A DNA stretch of 64,000 nucleotides from Marinobacter salarius (GCA_000831005.1 CP007152.1:2108001-2172000), one strand, 5' to 3'. Numbered from the stretch's first letter, positions 50,736 to 61,859 are shown. Made by a program: numbers and translations. The notes: generated by a model from the letters alone, not told the origin.

Positions 50736-51479
50736 ATGTCTCTTGAAGGCAAAACAGCGCTGGTAACGGGTGCAACTCGCGGGATCGGAAAGGCCATTGC
50801 AAAGGCGCTGGCAGATCAGGGCGCCATGGTGGTCGGTACGGCAACCAGTGAGAATGGCGCCGAGTCGATTTCCGCTGACCTGAAAGCAGCAGGCGCGAAG
50901 GGTTTCGGTATCGTAATGAACGTCGCCGACCCGGACAGCATCGAGGCTGGCCTGAAGGAAATCAACGAGAAAGCTGGTGCGCCGGCGATCCTGGTCAACA
51001 ACGCAGGGATCACTCGTGATAATCTGCTGATGCGGCTGAAGGACGATGACTGGGCGGCCGTGGTGGAAACCAACTTGTCCAGCGTCTACCGAACCAGCAA
51101 GGCCGTATTGCGGGGAATGGCCAAGGCGCGATGGGGTCGGGTGATCAATATCAGCTCGGTTGTGGCTGGTATGGGTAACCCAGGACAGGCCAACTATTGC
51201 GCTGCCAAGGCCGGAGTTGAGGGTTTTACCCGCAGCCTGGCGAAAGAAATGTCGAACCGGGGCATTACCGCCAATTGTGTAGCGCCCGGATTTATCGATA
51301 CGGATATGACCCGAAAACTGGACGACAAGCAACGTGAGGCTATGATGGAAGTCATACCTGCCGGTCGTCTGGGTGAGCCGGAAGAAGTGGCTGCGGTGGT
51401 TGCCTTCCTGGCGTCGGAGGCCGCTGGTTACGTGACGGGTGAAACGATCCACGTTAACGGTGGTATGTACATGGGATAG
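50736..51479 (+). CDS. fabG: 3-oxoacyl-ACP reductase
   Basis: NADPH-dependent SDR that reduces 3-oxoacyl-ACP in fatty acid elongation. 247 residues, intact. TGATRGIGKAIA (cofactor), NNAGITRDNLLMR, the catalytic Ser in ISSVVAG and YCAAKAGVEGFTRS are typical. The C-terminus HVNGGMYMG is the classic FabG end. Follows fabD by 16 bases. Confidence 0.96.
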   Translation: MSLEGKTALVTGATRGIGKAIAKALADQGAMVVGTATSENGAESISADLKAAGAKGFGIVMNVADPDSIEAGLKEINEKAGAPAILVNNAGITRDNLLMRLKDDDWAAVVETNLSSVYRTSKAVLRGMAKARWGRVINISSVVAGMGNPGQANYCAAKAGVEGFTRSLAKEMSNRGITANCVAPGFIDTDMTRKLDDKQREAMMEVIPAGRLGEPEEVAAVVAFLASEAAGYVTGETIHVNGGMYMG

Positions 51480-51540
51480 TCCCTGAGGGGGGCGTGTGCG
51501 CAAACCCTTGTCGCACAACATGTTTGAATGGAACCCCTGC

Positions 51541-51569
51541 TTGTTTGCAGGTATGGTTTAAACTAAACT
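51541..51569 (+). promoter_or_regulatory. Candidate promoter for acpP
   Basis: TTGTTT (51541-51546), 17 bases, TAAACT (51564-51569), in the 133-base fabG-acpP gap. A separate strong acpP promoter is common because ACP is very abundant. Confidence 0.4.
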
Positions 51570-51612
51570 GGCAGCACTTAAGTTGCTTGGTTGACACAAA
51601 AGTGAGGACATT

Positions 51613-51846
51613 ATGAGTACAGTTGAAGAGCGCGTGAAGAAGATCGTTTGTGAGCAGTTGGGCGTTAAAGAGTCCGAAGTTCAGAACACATCTTCTTTTG
51701 TAGAGGACCTTGGCGCTGACTCACTGGACACCGTTGAGCTGGTCATGGCACTCGAAGAAGAGTTCGAGACCGAGATTCCCGACGAGGAAGCGGAAAAGCT
51801 GGCGAGTGTCCAGGACGCGATCGACTACATCGTCGCGCACACCTGA
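51613..51846 (+). CDS. acpP: Acyl carrier protein
   Basis: 77-residue acidic carrier. The phosphopantetheine attachment Ser is in [12 protein letters not shown] (about residue 37). Start [18 protein letters not shown] with GTGAGGA upstream. Frame intact. A terminator follows, so fabF probably depends on readthrough or its own promoter. Confidence 0.98.
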   Translation: MSTVEERVKKIVCEQLGVKESEVQNTSSFVEDLGADSLDTVELVMALEEEFETEIPDEEAEKLASVQDAIDYIVAHT

Positions 51847-51872
51847 TACTCCGCACGCTTTATACGCCAGGC

Positions 51873-51912
51873 AAAAGCCGTCCATGTGATTAGACATCGG
51901 ACGGCTTTTTTA
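51873..51912 (+). terminator. Terminator or attenuator after acpP
   Basis: An 11-base-pair stem AAAAGCCGTCC / GGACGGCTTTT with a 15-base loop and a T run, 27 bases after the acpP stop. Confidence 0.85.
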
Positions 51913-51961
51913 TTGGCAGGAATGACAGTTCATGATCAGCAAGAAACTCAGGTGAAGGGGT

Positions 51962-53208
51962 ATGGCTAAACGACGTGTTGTAATCACAGGCATGGGAATG
52001 CTCTCGCCACTGGGTAACGATGTGGATTCGTCCTGGGACGGTATTCGTTCCGGTCGCAGCGGCATTGCCGGGATCGACCGCTTTGATACCACCGGATACA
52101 ACACACGGATCGGCGGTGGCATCAAGAATCTGGATATGGAACCTTACCTGTCCACGAAGGACGCCAGAAAATTGGATGCCTTCATTCATTACGGCCTGAT
52201 TGCGGCCCAGCAGGCCGTGGACGCCAGTGGCCTTGATGAATACACCGATCTTGATCGTGAAAGGGTTGGGGTTGCCATCGGCTCAGGCATCGGTGGCCTT
52301 GAATACATCGAGAAGAACGTGATCACCATGGAGAAGTCCGGGCCGCGAAAGGTGTCTCCGTTCTTCGTGCCAGCCTCCGTAATCAACATGATTTCAGGAA
52401 ACGTGGCTATCCGCTTTGGCTACAAGGGCCCAAACATCGCGATCGTGACAGCCTGCACGACCGGCACCCATAACATTGGCTATGCGGCGCGCACCATTGC
52501 TTACGGTGATGCCGATGTGATGTTGGCTGGCGGTTCGGAAATGGCCACCACCCGAAGCTCAATTGCCGCGTTTTCGGCAGCGCGTGCGTTGTCCACCCGC
52601 AATGACGAACCGGAAAAGGCCAGCCGGCCGTGGGATCGAGGCCGGGATGGCTTTGTGCTCAGCGACGGCGCTGGCGTGCTGGTGCTGGAGGATCTCGAGC
52701 ATGCTAAACGCCGTGGAGCCACCATTCATGGCGAAGTAATCGGTTTCGGTATGAGCGACGATGCGTTCCATATAACCGCTCCCCCTGAAAACGGTGAGGG
52801 TGCCGCGCGCTCCATGAAGAATGCGATTCGCGACGCCGGGCTCGGCGCCAACGACATCGACTACATCAATGCCCATGGCACTTCCACGCTCGTAGGGGAT
52901 CTGGCAGAGGTGTCTGCAGTGAAATCGGTATTTGCCGACCACGCTTACACGCTGGCAGTCAGCAGTACCAAGTCCATGACCGGGCACTTGCTTGGCGCTG
53001 CAGGGGCCATTGAGGCGATTTTTTCAGTATTGGCGATCCGGGAGGGTGTGCTGCCGCCGACCATCAACCTTGACGATCCCGATGATGGTTGTGACCTGGA
53101 TTTTGTAGCCGGCAAGAGCCGCAAGGCAGATGTCCGGGTTGCGTTGTCCAACTCTTTTGGTTTTGGCGGTACAAACGGCACCCTGATTTTCCGTCGTTAC
53201 GAGGCTGA
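51962..53208 (+). CDS. fabF: 3-oxoacyl-ACP synthase II (stop codon lost by frameshift)
   Basis: Condensing enzyme of fatty acid elongation. The catalytic Cys is in VTACTTGTHNI (about residue 164), with the two His in NAHGTSTLVGD and STKSMTGHLLGAAG, and the end FGFGGTNGTLIFRRYE. As written, the frame runs on into pabC, giving an apparent 606-residue fusion. Near 53203 GAGGCTGATC probably was GAGGGCTGATC, which gives Glu-Gly-stop and a 415-residue protein, the normal size. I annotate to that stop; the fusion is probably not real. Confidence 0.92.
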
Positions 53209-53215
53209 TCGGGTT

Positions 53216-54033
53216 GTGTTGAACGTTATTCGTCCCGACGGCAACGGTATTTCCGCGACAGATCGTGGGTTGGCCTACGGCGACGGGTTGTTTGAAACTA
53301 TCCGCATGCGTGGCCGGCAAGCCCTGCTGCGATCACACCATCTGGATCGTATGGTGGCCGATGCCGGCCGCTTGGGCATTCCGGTCGAGCGTAGTGACCT
53401 GGATGCTGAAATTACCCGCTCGGGTTGCGATTTGGCCTCCCGATACGGCAATGACGGCTGGGTGCTGAAGTTGGTCCTCACTCGGGGGAGTGGTGGGCGA
53501 GGATACCGGTTGCCTGTCGAATGTGTGCCAAACCTGATTGTTACCTCCTCACCGATGCCCACGCTCCCCGCACCGGGGGGTGTGGTCGCAGCGCTGTCGC
53601 AGTTTCCACTCACCGTGAATCCGAGGCTGGCGGGTATCAAGACCCTGAACCGGCTGGAGCAGGTGATGGCAAGCCGTGAGTTCAGTGGCGAGGAATTCGA
53701 ACTGATCATGCGAATGCCGACGGGCAGTTGCTTGAGGGGACGCGAACCAACCTTATTGTCAGGATGGAGAGCGAGTGGGTAACTCCGCCGGTTGAGAGCC
53801 TTGCGGTGGCAGGTGTCATGCGGCAGTACGCCCTTGAGTGTCTGCGCGCATCCGGCCATACCATCCGGGAGCAGATCATCCAGCCTGCGTTACTGTCGTC
53901 ACCCGGGCTGCGTGGACTGTATCTCGTTAACAGCGTTGTCGGCATTGTCGCGGTTCGCAGATTGGGCAGCGTTGATTTGCCAGTTGATGATGGGCTTGAG
54001 ACAATCTGCGACCCTCTGAAAACTTTGGAATAA
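53216..54033 (+). CDS. pabC: Aminodeoxychorismate lyase (frameshifted)
   Basis: PLP enzyme that releases p-aminobenzoate from 4-amino-4-deoxychorismate, in folate synthesis. Proposed start GTG 53216 (or TTG 53219), giving VLNVIRPDGNGISATDRGL. AYGDGLFETIR and the catalytic Lys in GIKTLNRLEQVMA fit the branched-chain aminotransferase fold class IV. The frame breaks near 53713: ATGCGAATGCC lacks one base, after which ADGQLLEGTRTNLIV is expected. The restored length is 272 residues, normal for PabC. Follows fabF as in E. coli and Pseudomonas. Confidence 0.9.
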
Positions 54034-54037
54034 AAGC

Positions 54038-55098
54038 TTGTTCAAGAAGTTACTCATCTGTGTGTTCTGTCTCTCCGTCCTGGCGCTTGCGGGGGTGGTC
54101 TCTGGTTATGGCAGGGGCTTCAGACCCTTGAGCAACCTGTAGCGTTGGATGAGCCGGTTCTGTTCAGCGTGCTCCGGGAGCGGTTACGGTCAGGTTGCGC
54201 GTAAACTCGAAGCGGAAGGCCTTGTGGGCGACAGTCTGTGGCTGAAGATTCATGGTCGTCTTTACCCGGAGCAGGCGCTATTAAAGGCTGGCGAATATGA
54301 ATTCACCGATGGCATGACCAGTCTCGACATGATCAATGCGATGGTCGCCGGTGACACCAAACACTGGCAGATTCAGTTTATTGAAGGCTGGACCTTCCGT
54401 GACATGCGCGCCGCGCTCGCCAGCAGTGAGCGTCTTGGGCAGGTGACCGCCGACTGGACCGACGAGCGGATCATGGAAGAGATGGGTGCCAACGGGTCGC
54501 ATCCTGAAGGCCGCTTTTTCCCGGATACCTATCTGTTTACCAGCAGTGAAACCGACCTTGACCTGCTACGCAGGGCCTTTGAGCGAATGGAAGAGGTGCT
54601 TGCGACGGAATGGCAGGCTAAGGCTGAAAACCTGCCTTACGATTCTCCCTATGAAGCTCTGATTATGGCGTCGATTGTTGAGCGCGAAACCGGTGCGGTC
54701 CATGAGCGAGAAGAAGTCGCCGGTGTCTTTGTCCGGCGCCTGGAGAAAGGTATGAGGTTGCAGACCGATCCTACCGTAATCTATGGGATGGGGGAGAAGT
54801 ACCAGGGGCGAATCACCCGTAAGGATCTGCGAACCCACACCGACTACAATACCTATCGGATCGACGGGCTGCCGCCCACGCCCATCGCGTTGCCAGGCAG
54901 GGAAGCGATTCATGCGGCCCTGAATCCGGCTGAAGGCGACACGCTCTACTTTGTGGCGCGCGGCGATGGCACCCACAAGTTCTCGAAAACCCTGGCGGAA
55001 CACCAGAAGGCCGTGAGGGCGTTTCAGCTCAACCGCCGTTCAGACTACCGTTCCTCTCCAACTCCGTCTCCAGATACAGCAGCGGAAGAGGGTGACCA

Positions 55099-55102
<4 letters not shown>
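54038..55102 (+). CDS. mltG: Endolytic transglycosylase MltG (three indels near 5' end)
   Basis: Inner-membrane enzyme that cuts nascent peptidoglycan strands. The TTG start at 54038 gives a membrane helix (KKLLICVFCLSVLALAGVV). Between 54103 and 54172 three single bases seem lost, with a stop at 54139 in the naive frame. The restored text passes through LWQGLQTLEQPVALDEPVLF into GSGYGQVARKLEAEGL. The catalytic domain is intact: EGWTFRDMR, the Glu in ASIVERETG, MRLQTDPTVIYGMG and TDYNTYRIDGLPPTPIALPG. About 355 residues restored. It overlaps tmk by four bases. Confidence 0.88.
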
Positions 55103-55730
<628 letters not shown>

Positions 55731-55797
55731 TCGTGCAAGTTTGCCGATGATCTGCTTTAATTGAGCTACATTCTCAGGAAATTTCCGGATCGCGGGC

Positions 55798-56577
55798 ATG
55801 TTGGACGCACGTTTGCTCAAGCTTCCCACCGCTTCACACCACCATCGTCACGAGCATCACCAGATTGTTGTCGGTGTTCGTGGAGAGGCCGACCTGAGTG
55901 TGGACGGAACAGGTTCGCACCTGGACACCTGGCGAGCCTGCCTGGTCCCCACTGAAGCGCGCCATGATTACTGTGGTGACCTGCAGAACCACGTTCTGGT
56001 TATCAATCTCGATCCCTACATGCCAGCCATCAATAGTCCGGGCCACAGTGAGTATGAAACGCTCGCGCCCCTGTTTGAGCGGCCGCGGACACTGGTTCTG
56101 GACAATAAGCTGCAAGGGCTGGTTCAGTTCGTGGCGGGAGAGTTCGATCGCTCGCCGGATAATCAGGATATGCTGCGGCACATGGGGGCAAGCATCCTGC
56201 ACTGCATGGCCGAACGCCTGAACGAAGGCAGGGAGGTTCGCCAGAACCGCCATGCCATCAGCCCCGACACGATCCGCCGTTACATCATGGAGAATATTCA
56301 GCGCAAGATATCGGTAAGCGACCTTGCCGGTGTGGCCTGCCTGAGTGTCAGCCGCTTCCACGAGATGTTCCGTGACGTGACGGGTATTACCCCCCACCAG
56401 TTTCTGCTCCAGACCCGACTTGACCAGGCCGTGCAATTCCTGACCATGACATCCCTTTCGGTCTCCGAAGTCAGTTATCGAACTGGATTTTCCTCCCAAA
56501 GTGCCCTCACCAACGCCCTCAGAAAACACAAGGGTACGACACCCTCCAGGTTGCGTTTTGGTGACAAAGTCGCCTGA
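55798..56577 (+). CDS. AraC-family transcriptional regulator, probably of the put genes
   Basis: 259 residues, intact. An N-terminal cupin-like sensing domain (HRHEHHQIVVGVRGEADL) is followed by a C-terminal pair of helix-turn-helix motifs: ISVSDLAGVACLSVSRFHEMFRDVTG and SVSEVSYRTGFSSQSALTNALRKHKGTTP. It lies directly upstream of putA and putP, both needed for proline use. In Pseudomonas an AraC-type protein, PruR, activates putA; control of proline catabolism is inferred from this position, not shown. A TTG or GTG start slightly upstream cannot be excluded. Confidence 0.85.
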   Translation: MLDARLLKLPTASHHHRHEHHQIVVGVRGEADLSVDGTGSHLDTWRACLVPTEARHDYCGDLQNHVLVINLDPYMPAINSPGHSEYETLAPLFERPRTLVLDNKLQGLVQFVAGEFDRSPDNQDMLRHMGASILHCMAERLNEGREVRQNRHAISPDTIRRYIMENIQRKISVSDLAGVACLSVSRFHEMFRDVTGITPHQFLLQTRLDQAVQFLTMTSLSVSEVSYRTGFSSQSALTNALRKHKGTTPSRLRFGDKVA

Positions 56578-56608
56578 TTTGTTAAAAAAGCCTCATTTTC
56601 GGACGAAT

Positions 56609-56635
56609 TTACAAAAGAATCGTAGGATTTTGTAA
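56609..56635 (+). promoter_or_regulatory. Inverted repeat upstream of putA, candidate operator
   Basis: Perfect arms TTACAAAA (56609-56616) and TTTTGTAA (56628-56635) separated by 11 bases, in the 199-base gap between the AraC gene and putA. The half-site spacing suits a protein dimer; the AraC regulator is the obvious candidate but proteins of that family usually bind direct repeats. Confidence 0.45.
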
Positions 56636-56776
56636 GCTTGCAGTCCGTAGTAATACTAACTTAACAGGGTAGCTGATCACGTCACAGCGCAGTTCGGTAT
56701 GTGCGCGTTGTTTGACCCAACCATAAAAAGTTCGAGGGGCCCGGCCATTGACGGGAACCGTCGGCGAGGCGCTCAG

Positions 56777-59700
56777 ATGTTCAATGCAAGCAAGGTGCTC
56801 GAGCCTGCATTTCAGGAACAGCCAAAGTCGTTCTTCTGGCAATCGATTACTGCCAACTACGCCGTCGACGAAACACGTTACCTCAAAGAACTGATTCCCC
56901 TTGCCCAAAGCAATGCTTCTGAGCATCGAGACGTCGCTGAAACGGCAACGAGCCTGATCAGAAAGGTCCGCGAGCAGGATGACTCGGTCCATATGGTTGA
57001 CGCATTGCTGCAGGAATACAGCCTTGATACCGAAGAAGGCATCCTGCTGATGTGTCTGGCCGAGGCGTTGATGCGTATCCCCGACAAATACACCGCCGAT
57101 GCGTTGATTCAGGACAAGCTGTCGGACGCCGACTGGAAGAAGCACGTGGGCCGCAGTGAGTCGACCCTGGTTAACGCCTCCACCTGGGGACTGCTGCTGA
57201 CCGGCCGTGTGGTCAAAATGGATAAACGGCTGGATGGTTCCCCGTCCAGTATCTGGAAGCGTCTTATCAAGCGCAGTGGCGAGCCGGTCATTCGGAGTGC
57301 GATGTACCAGGCCATGGCCATTATGGGCAAACAGTTCGTACTCGGACGGGATATCGACGAAGCATTGAGGAACGCCCGCGAGTACCGGGAGTTGGGCTAC
57401 ACCTACTCCTTCGACATGCTCGGCGAAGCGGCAATGACCAGGGACGACGCTGACCGTTATCTGAAAGACTACATGGATGCCATTGAGTCCGTGGGAAACG
57501 ATACCTACCCGAACAGCCGGGCACCGGCACCTTCGATTTCCATCAAGCTATCCGCACTGCACCCTAGATACGAGGTGTCCCAGGAAGAGCGGGTTCTGGA
57601 AGAGCTCTACGCAACGGTCATTGATCTGCTGACGTTTGCGCGGGAAAAGAAGGTATCCATTACCATCGATGCCGAGGAAATGGATCGGCTGGAAATCTCG
57701 CTAAAGCTGTTTGAGAAGGCATTTACATCACCGGTTGCAAAGGGGTGGGGTGGTTTTGGCCTGGTTATCCAGGCCTATTCCAAGCGTGCTTTGCCGGTAT
57801 TGTGCTGGTTGACCAAACTGGCGAAACAGCAGGGTGACGAGATCCCCATTCGCCTGGTCAAAGGGGCCTACTGGGACACCGAGATCAAAATCTGCCAGCA
57901 GTTGGGCCTGGAGGGCTACCCCGTATTTACGCGCAAAGAGGCTACCGACACCTCCTATCTGGCGTGTCTGCGTTATTTGCTGAGTGACTACACCGAAGGA
58001 GCGTTGTATCCGCAGCTTGCGAGCCACAACGCCCATACGGTTTCCTCGGTTCTGACCATGGCGAGGAACAAAGGGCGCAGGATCGAGTTCCAGCGCCTGC
58101 ACGGTATGGGAGACGCCCTCTACAACAGCATCCTTGAGGACAACAATCTTCCGGTTCGCATCTACGCCCCTGTGGGAGCTCACAAGGATCTGTTGCCGTA
58201 CCTGGTACGACGGCTGCTGGAGAATGGGGCAAATTCCTCATTTGTTCACCGGTTGGTGGACGCGGCAACGCCCATAGAGGCTCTGGTGCAGAATCCGGTT
58301 CAGGAACTGCAGGGATACGACTCACTGCCCAACGACCGAATTCCATTGCCCGTCGATATCTTTGGCAACGAGCGGCGCAACTCCAAAGGGATGAATATCC
58401 ATGTAGCGGCTCATCTGGATCCGTTGCTGAATCATCTTGGCCAATGGGCAAAGAAACGCTGGGAAGCTGCACCGGTCATTGGCGGCGAAAAGCGCCGGGA
58501 CGGAGAGCGGAGTGATATCCATGCGCCCTACGATCGCTCCCAACACGTTGGTCAGGTGTACTGGACGACCGAAGCCCAGGCGGAAGAAGCCTGGTCGTTG
58601 CAACGGAAGGTTTTGTTTCCTGGCGGGAGCGTCCGGTGGAGGATCGTGCCGCCTGTCTCGAGCGATACGCCGAGCTGATGGAAGCAAATATGCAGGAGCT
58701 GATGGCGATCTGCTGCCGTGAAGCCGGGAAAACCATACAGGATGGTATCGACGAGGTGCGCGAAGCCGTCGATTTCTGTCGCTATTATGCCCTCCAGGGC
58801 AGATCCCGCTTTGGCAAGGCCTTGGCTCTACCTGGCCCCACGGGCGAGAGCAATGAGCTTTACATGGAAGGGCGGGGCGTCTTCCTCTGCATCAGCCCCT
58901 GGAATTTCCCCCTGGCTATTTTTACTGGCCAGGTGATGGCGGCGTTGGTGGCAGGAAATGCTGTTATCGCCAAGCCTGCGGAGCAGACAAGTCTGGTTGC
59001 TCAACGGGCTTTTGAGCTGATGTTGGAAGCTGGCTTCCCACCCGATGTGATTCAATTTTTACCCGGTGATGGCGCAACAATCGGCGGCAAACTGACCCCG
59101 GACCCCAGAATTGCCGGCGTCGCCTTCACCGGCTCTACACAGGTAGCGCACATACTCAATCGCACTCTGGCGCAGCGTGAGGGGGCAATTGTGCCCTTCA
59201 TCGCCGAGACCGGCGGACAGAATGCCATGGTTGTGGACAGCAGTGCGCTGCCGGAGCAAGTGGTCAGGGATGTCATCCAGTCCGCTTTCGCCAGTGCCGG
59301 GCAGCGTTGCTCGGCACTGCGTGTGCTCTATATCCAGAAAGAGGTCGCTGAGCGCACAGAAAGCCTGCTGGCGGGCGCCATGCAGGAACTGATGGTCGGC
59401 AACCCTGAGCGTCACAGCACCGATGTCGGACCGGTGATTGATCAAGAAGCGCGGGATGGTCTGAAAGCCCATCTGACCGAGCTTGGCAAACATGCCAGGT
59501 TGGTATCGCAGGCGCCAATACCGGAGGCCTGCCGCGACGGCTACTTTGTGCCACCGTCCGCCTACGCCATTTCAAGTATCAACGAGTTGAAAGACGAACA
59601 CTTCGGCCCTGTTCTCCATATAGTCCGCTACACTGCAGAGAAGCTGGACGATGTGATCGATGAAATTAATGCGGCGGGTTATGGACTTACCCTGGGTATT

Positions 59701-59955
59701 CACAGCAGAAGTGAGTCCACAGCGGCCTATATCGAGCGGCGGGTAAAAGTGGGCAATACCTACGTTAACCGAAACCAGATTGGCGCGGTTGTTGGTGTTC
59801 AGCCTTTCGGGGGGCGGGGGCTTTCCGGTACCGGTCCCAAAGCTGGCGGGCCGCACTACCTGCTACGGTTTGCGACGGAGAGAACCCGCACCATCAACAC
59901 CACAGCGGTGGGTGGAAACGCGTCACTGTTGTCGCTTGGCATTGAAAAGGTTTGA
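56777..59955 (+). CDS. putA: Bifunctional proline dehydrogenase / delta1-pyrroline-5-carboxylate dehydrogenase PutA (frameshifted)
   Basis: Oxidises proline to glutamate in two steps with FAD then NAD+. The N-terminal proline dehydrogenase barrel shows [24 protein letters not shown] and [11 protein letters not shown]. The aldehyde dehydrogenase part has [27 protein letters not shown], catalytic Cys in AGQRCSALR and [12 protein letters not shown]. The frame breaks near 58600: TCGTTGCAACGG should be TCGTTGGCAACGG, giving [13 protein letters not shown]. The restored length is 1059 residues. It lacks the N-terminal ribbon-helix-helix domain of E. coli PutA, so it cannot repress itself, consistent with a separate AraC regulator. 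Start ATG 56777. Confidence 0.94.
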
Positions 59956-60002
59956 TAGGGCGCTTTGCTCACAAGGCAGTGCGGAACGAAAACCTGAACG
60001 AT

Positions 60003-60062
60003 AGGAGGTAAGTATTGAGATGGGGAGGCAGGCGTTGTAAGCGTAGCGCCTTAATGACGTGA
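60003..60062 (+). other. Shine-Dalgarno site with possible leader peptide before putP
   Basis: A perfect AGGAGGT (60003-60009) is followed after 5 bases by TTG at 60015, opening a 15-codon frame to TGA at 60060-60062, or by ATG at 60020 with six codons. It overlaps a small hairpin (AGGCG / CGCCT, about 60027-60052). It sits in the 213-base putA-putP gap, which holds nothing else I can name. Weak evidence of translation; it may be chance. Confidence 0.25.
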
Positions 60063-60168
60063 GTAGTTTAGCGAGTCAAAAAAACAAAGGGTGCGACTAC
60101 CGGGTTCACCGTGGTAAGCGCGCTAAACGGTCGGAGTTGATTCCGTCCATTTGAACTGGAGGAGTTTC

Positions 60169-61657
60169 ATGGCTATTGGTGTTTGGATCAGTCTATTTGC
60201 TTACTTTGCGCTCATGATCGCCATCGGCGTTTATGCCATGCGCAGAGCTACGTCTTCATCCGAAGATTACATGTTGGGTGGGCGAGCTCAGTCCAAAGGT
60301 AGCGGCCCTGTCGGCCGGTGCTTCGGATATGAGTGGCTGGTTGCTTCTCGGGTTGCCCGGGGCGCTGTTTGCATCGGGCCTGGGATCGGCCTGGATCGGT
60401 ATCGGCCTGCTCGTGGGTGCGTTCTTTAACTGGACCCTGGTAGCGCCGCGTCTTCGTGAACAGACGGTTCACTATGGCAATGCGATCACCATCCCCTCCT
60501 TCCTGGCAAACCGGTTCCCGACACAGGCACTTTCGCTGCGTACCGTGTCAGCCATCGTCATCGTTATCTTCTTCGCGGTTTACACGGCATCCGGCCTGGT
60601 TGCGGGCGGCAAGCTGTTTGAGAGTGCGTTCTCCGGCATCTTCAACTTCGGTGGTTTGAGCGATTATGCGGTTGGTATCGTCATCACGCTGGGTGTGGTG
60701 TTGGCCTACACCGTGGTCGGCGGGTTCCTGGCAGTAAGCATGACGGACTTCGTGCAGGGCTGCATCATGATGCTGGCACTGGTCATCATGCCGGCGGTTG
60801 TCCTCTTTGGTGAAGGCGGCGGTGGTTTCGCCCAGGCGTCGCAAACCCTGAACGAAGTCGACCCCACGCTACTGTCGTGGACGGAAGGCCTGACGCTCAT
60901 CGGTTGGTTGTCTGCGGTAACCTGGGGTTTGGGCTATTTCGGCCAGCCACACATCATTGTGCGTTTCATGGCGATCCGTACGCTGGATGAAGTACCGACT
61001 GCCCGCAACATCGGCATGTCCTGGATGCTTATCTCCCTGATTGGCGCCGTCTCCCTCGGTGTGTTTGGCCGGGCGTACGCGATTCGCAATGGTATGAATA
61101 TCGAAGATCCGGAAACGATCTTTATCCTGCTCTCGGACCTGCTGTTCCATCCTCTGATCACAGGCTTCCTCTACGCGGCACTGCTTGCTGCAGTCATGAG
61201 TACCATTTCCAGCCAGCTGCTGGTGTCGTCTTCTTCACTGACCGAAGACTTCTATCGCCTGTTCCTGCGTAAAGAAGCGACCGACAAAGAATGCGTCGGC
61301 GTAGGCCGTGTGTGTGTTGTACTGGTAGGTCTGGTAGCTGCGGTTATTGCCTCCGACCCGAACTCTCAGGTTCTGGCCCTGGTCAGTAACGCCTGGGCAG
61401 GCTTCGGCGCCGCATTTGGCCCGCTGATTATCCTGTCACTGATGTGGCCGCGCACAAACGGCGCTGGCGCCATCGCAGGCATGGTTGTGGGTGCTGCGAC
61501 TGTCATGATCTGGATCTCTCTGGGCTGGAACGGTGAGTTCATGGGTGGTCCTGGCGTGTACGAGATCATTCCTGGCTTCATTGCTGCTTTCATTGCCATT
61601 ATGGTGGTGAGCTCGGTTACTGAAGATGCCGGTGAGTATCAGCACATCACCCGGTAA
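60169..61657 (+). CDS. putP: Sodium/proline symporter PutP (frameshifted)
   Basis: Sodium-coupled proline importer of the SSS family, inner membrane. Start MAIGVWISLFAYF with GGAGGAG upstream. A net shift of two bases lies near 60283 (GGGCGAGCTC; GGGCGCGAGCTC would give LGGRELSPKVAAL). After it come SAGASDMSGWLLLGLPGALF, the sodium-site region of the family, and about twelve more hydrophobic segments. The restored length is 496 residues, typical of PutP. Pairs with putA for proline use. Confidence 0.93.
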
Positions 61658-61690
61658 ACAGGCGCGTTTTCAACGCTCTGAGTAAGAACA

Positions 61691-61716
61691 GGGGCTCCTT
61701 CGGGAGCCCCTTTTTT
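61691..61716 (+). terminator. Terminator of putP
   Basis: Stem GGGGCTCC / GGGAGCCCC with a TTCG loop and six Ts, 34 bases after the stop. Confidence 0.92.
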
Positions 61717-61749
61717 GTAGGTCTGTTTACAAGGGGCTGGGCCCGCCGC

Positions 61750-61821
61750 GGGGTACCTTTTCTTCTGGGAAAAAGAACTCGCTGCGCTCAGACACCTTTT
61801 CCCCGGCAGAAAAGGTACCCC
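61750..61821. repeat. Long imperfect inverted repeat between putP and acnB
   Basis: Arms 61750-61775 and 61796-61821 match at 23 of 26 positions (left begins GGGGTACCTTTTCT, right ends AGAAAAGGTACCCC) around a 20-base loop containing CTCGCTGCGCTCAGAC. It is separate from the terminators on either side. Resembles a repeated extragenic palindrome or small non-autonomous element; only one copy is in the window. Confidence 0.7.
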
Positions 61822-61859
61822 ACACCGTGCCCGATCTGACTCGTAACGTTTACTTCAAA

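Noticed and set aside
51962..53782. A genuine FabF-PabC fusion protein
   Set aside because: Adding one G at a GGC-type site, the same lesion seen across the window, gives normal ends for both proteins.
59956..60168. A known riboswitch before putP
   Set aside because: Small hairpins are present but I could not match them to any riboswitch class I know.
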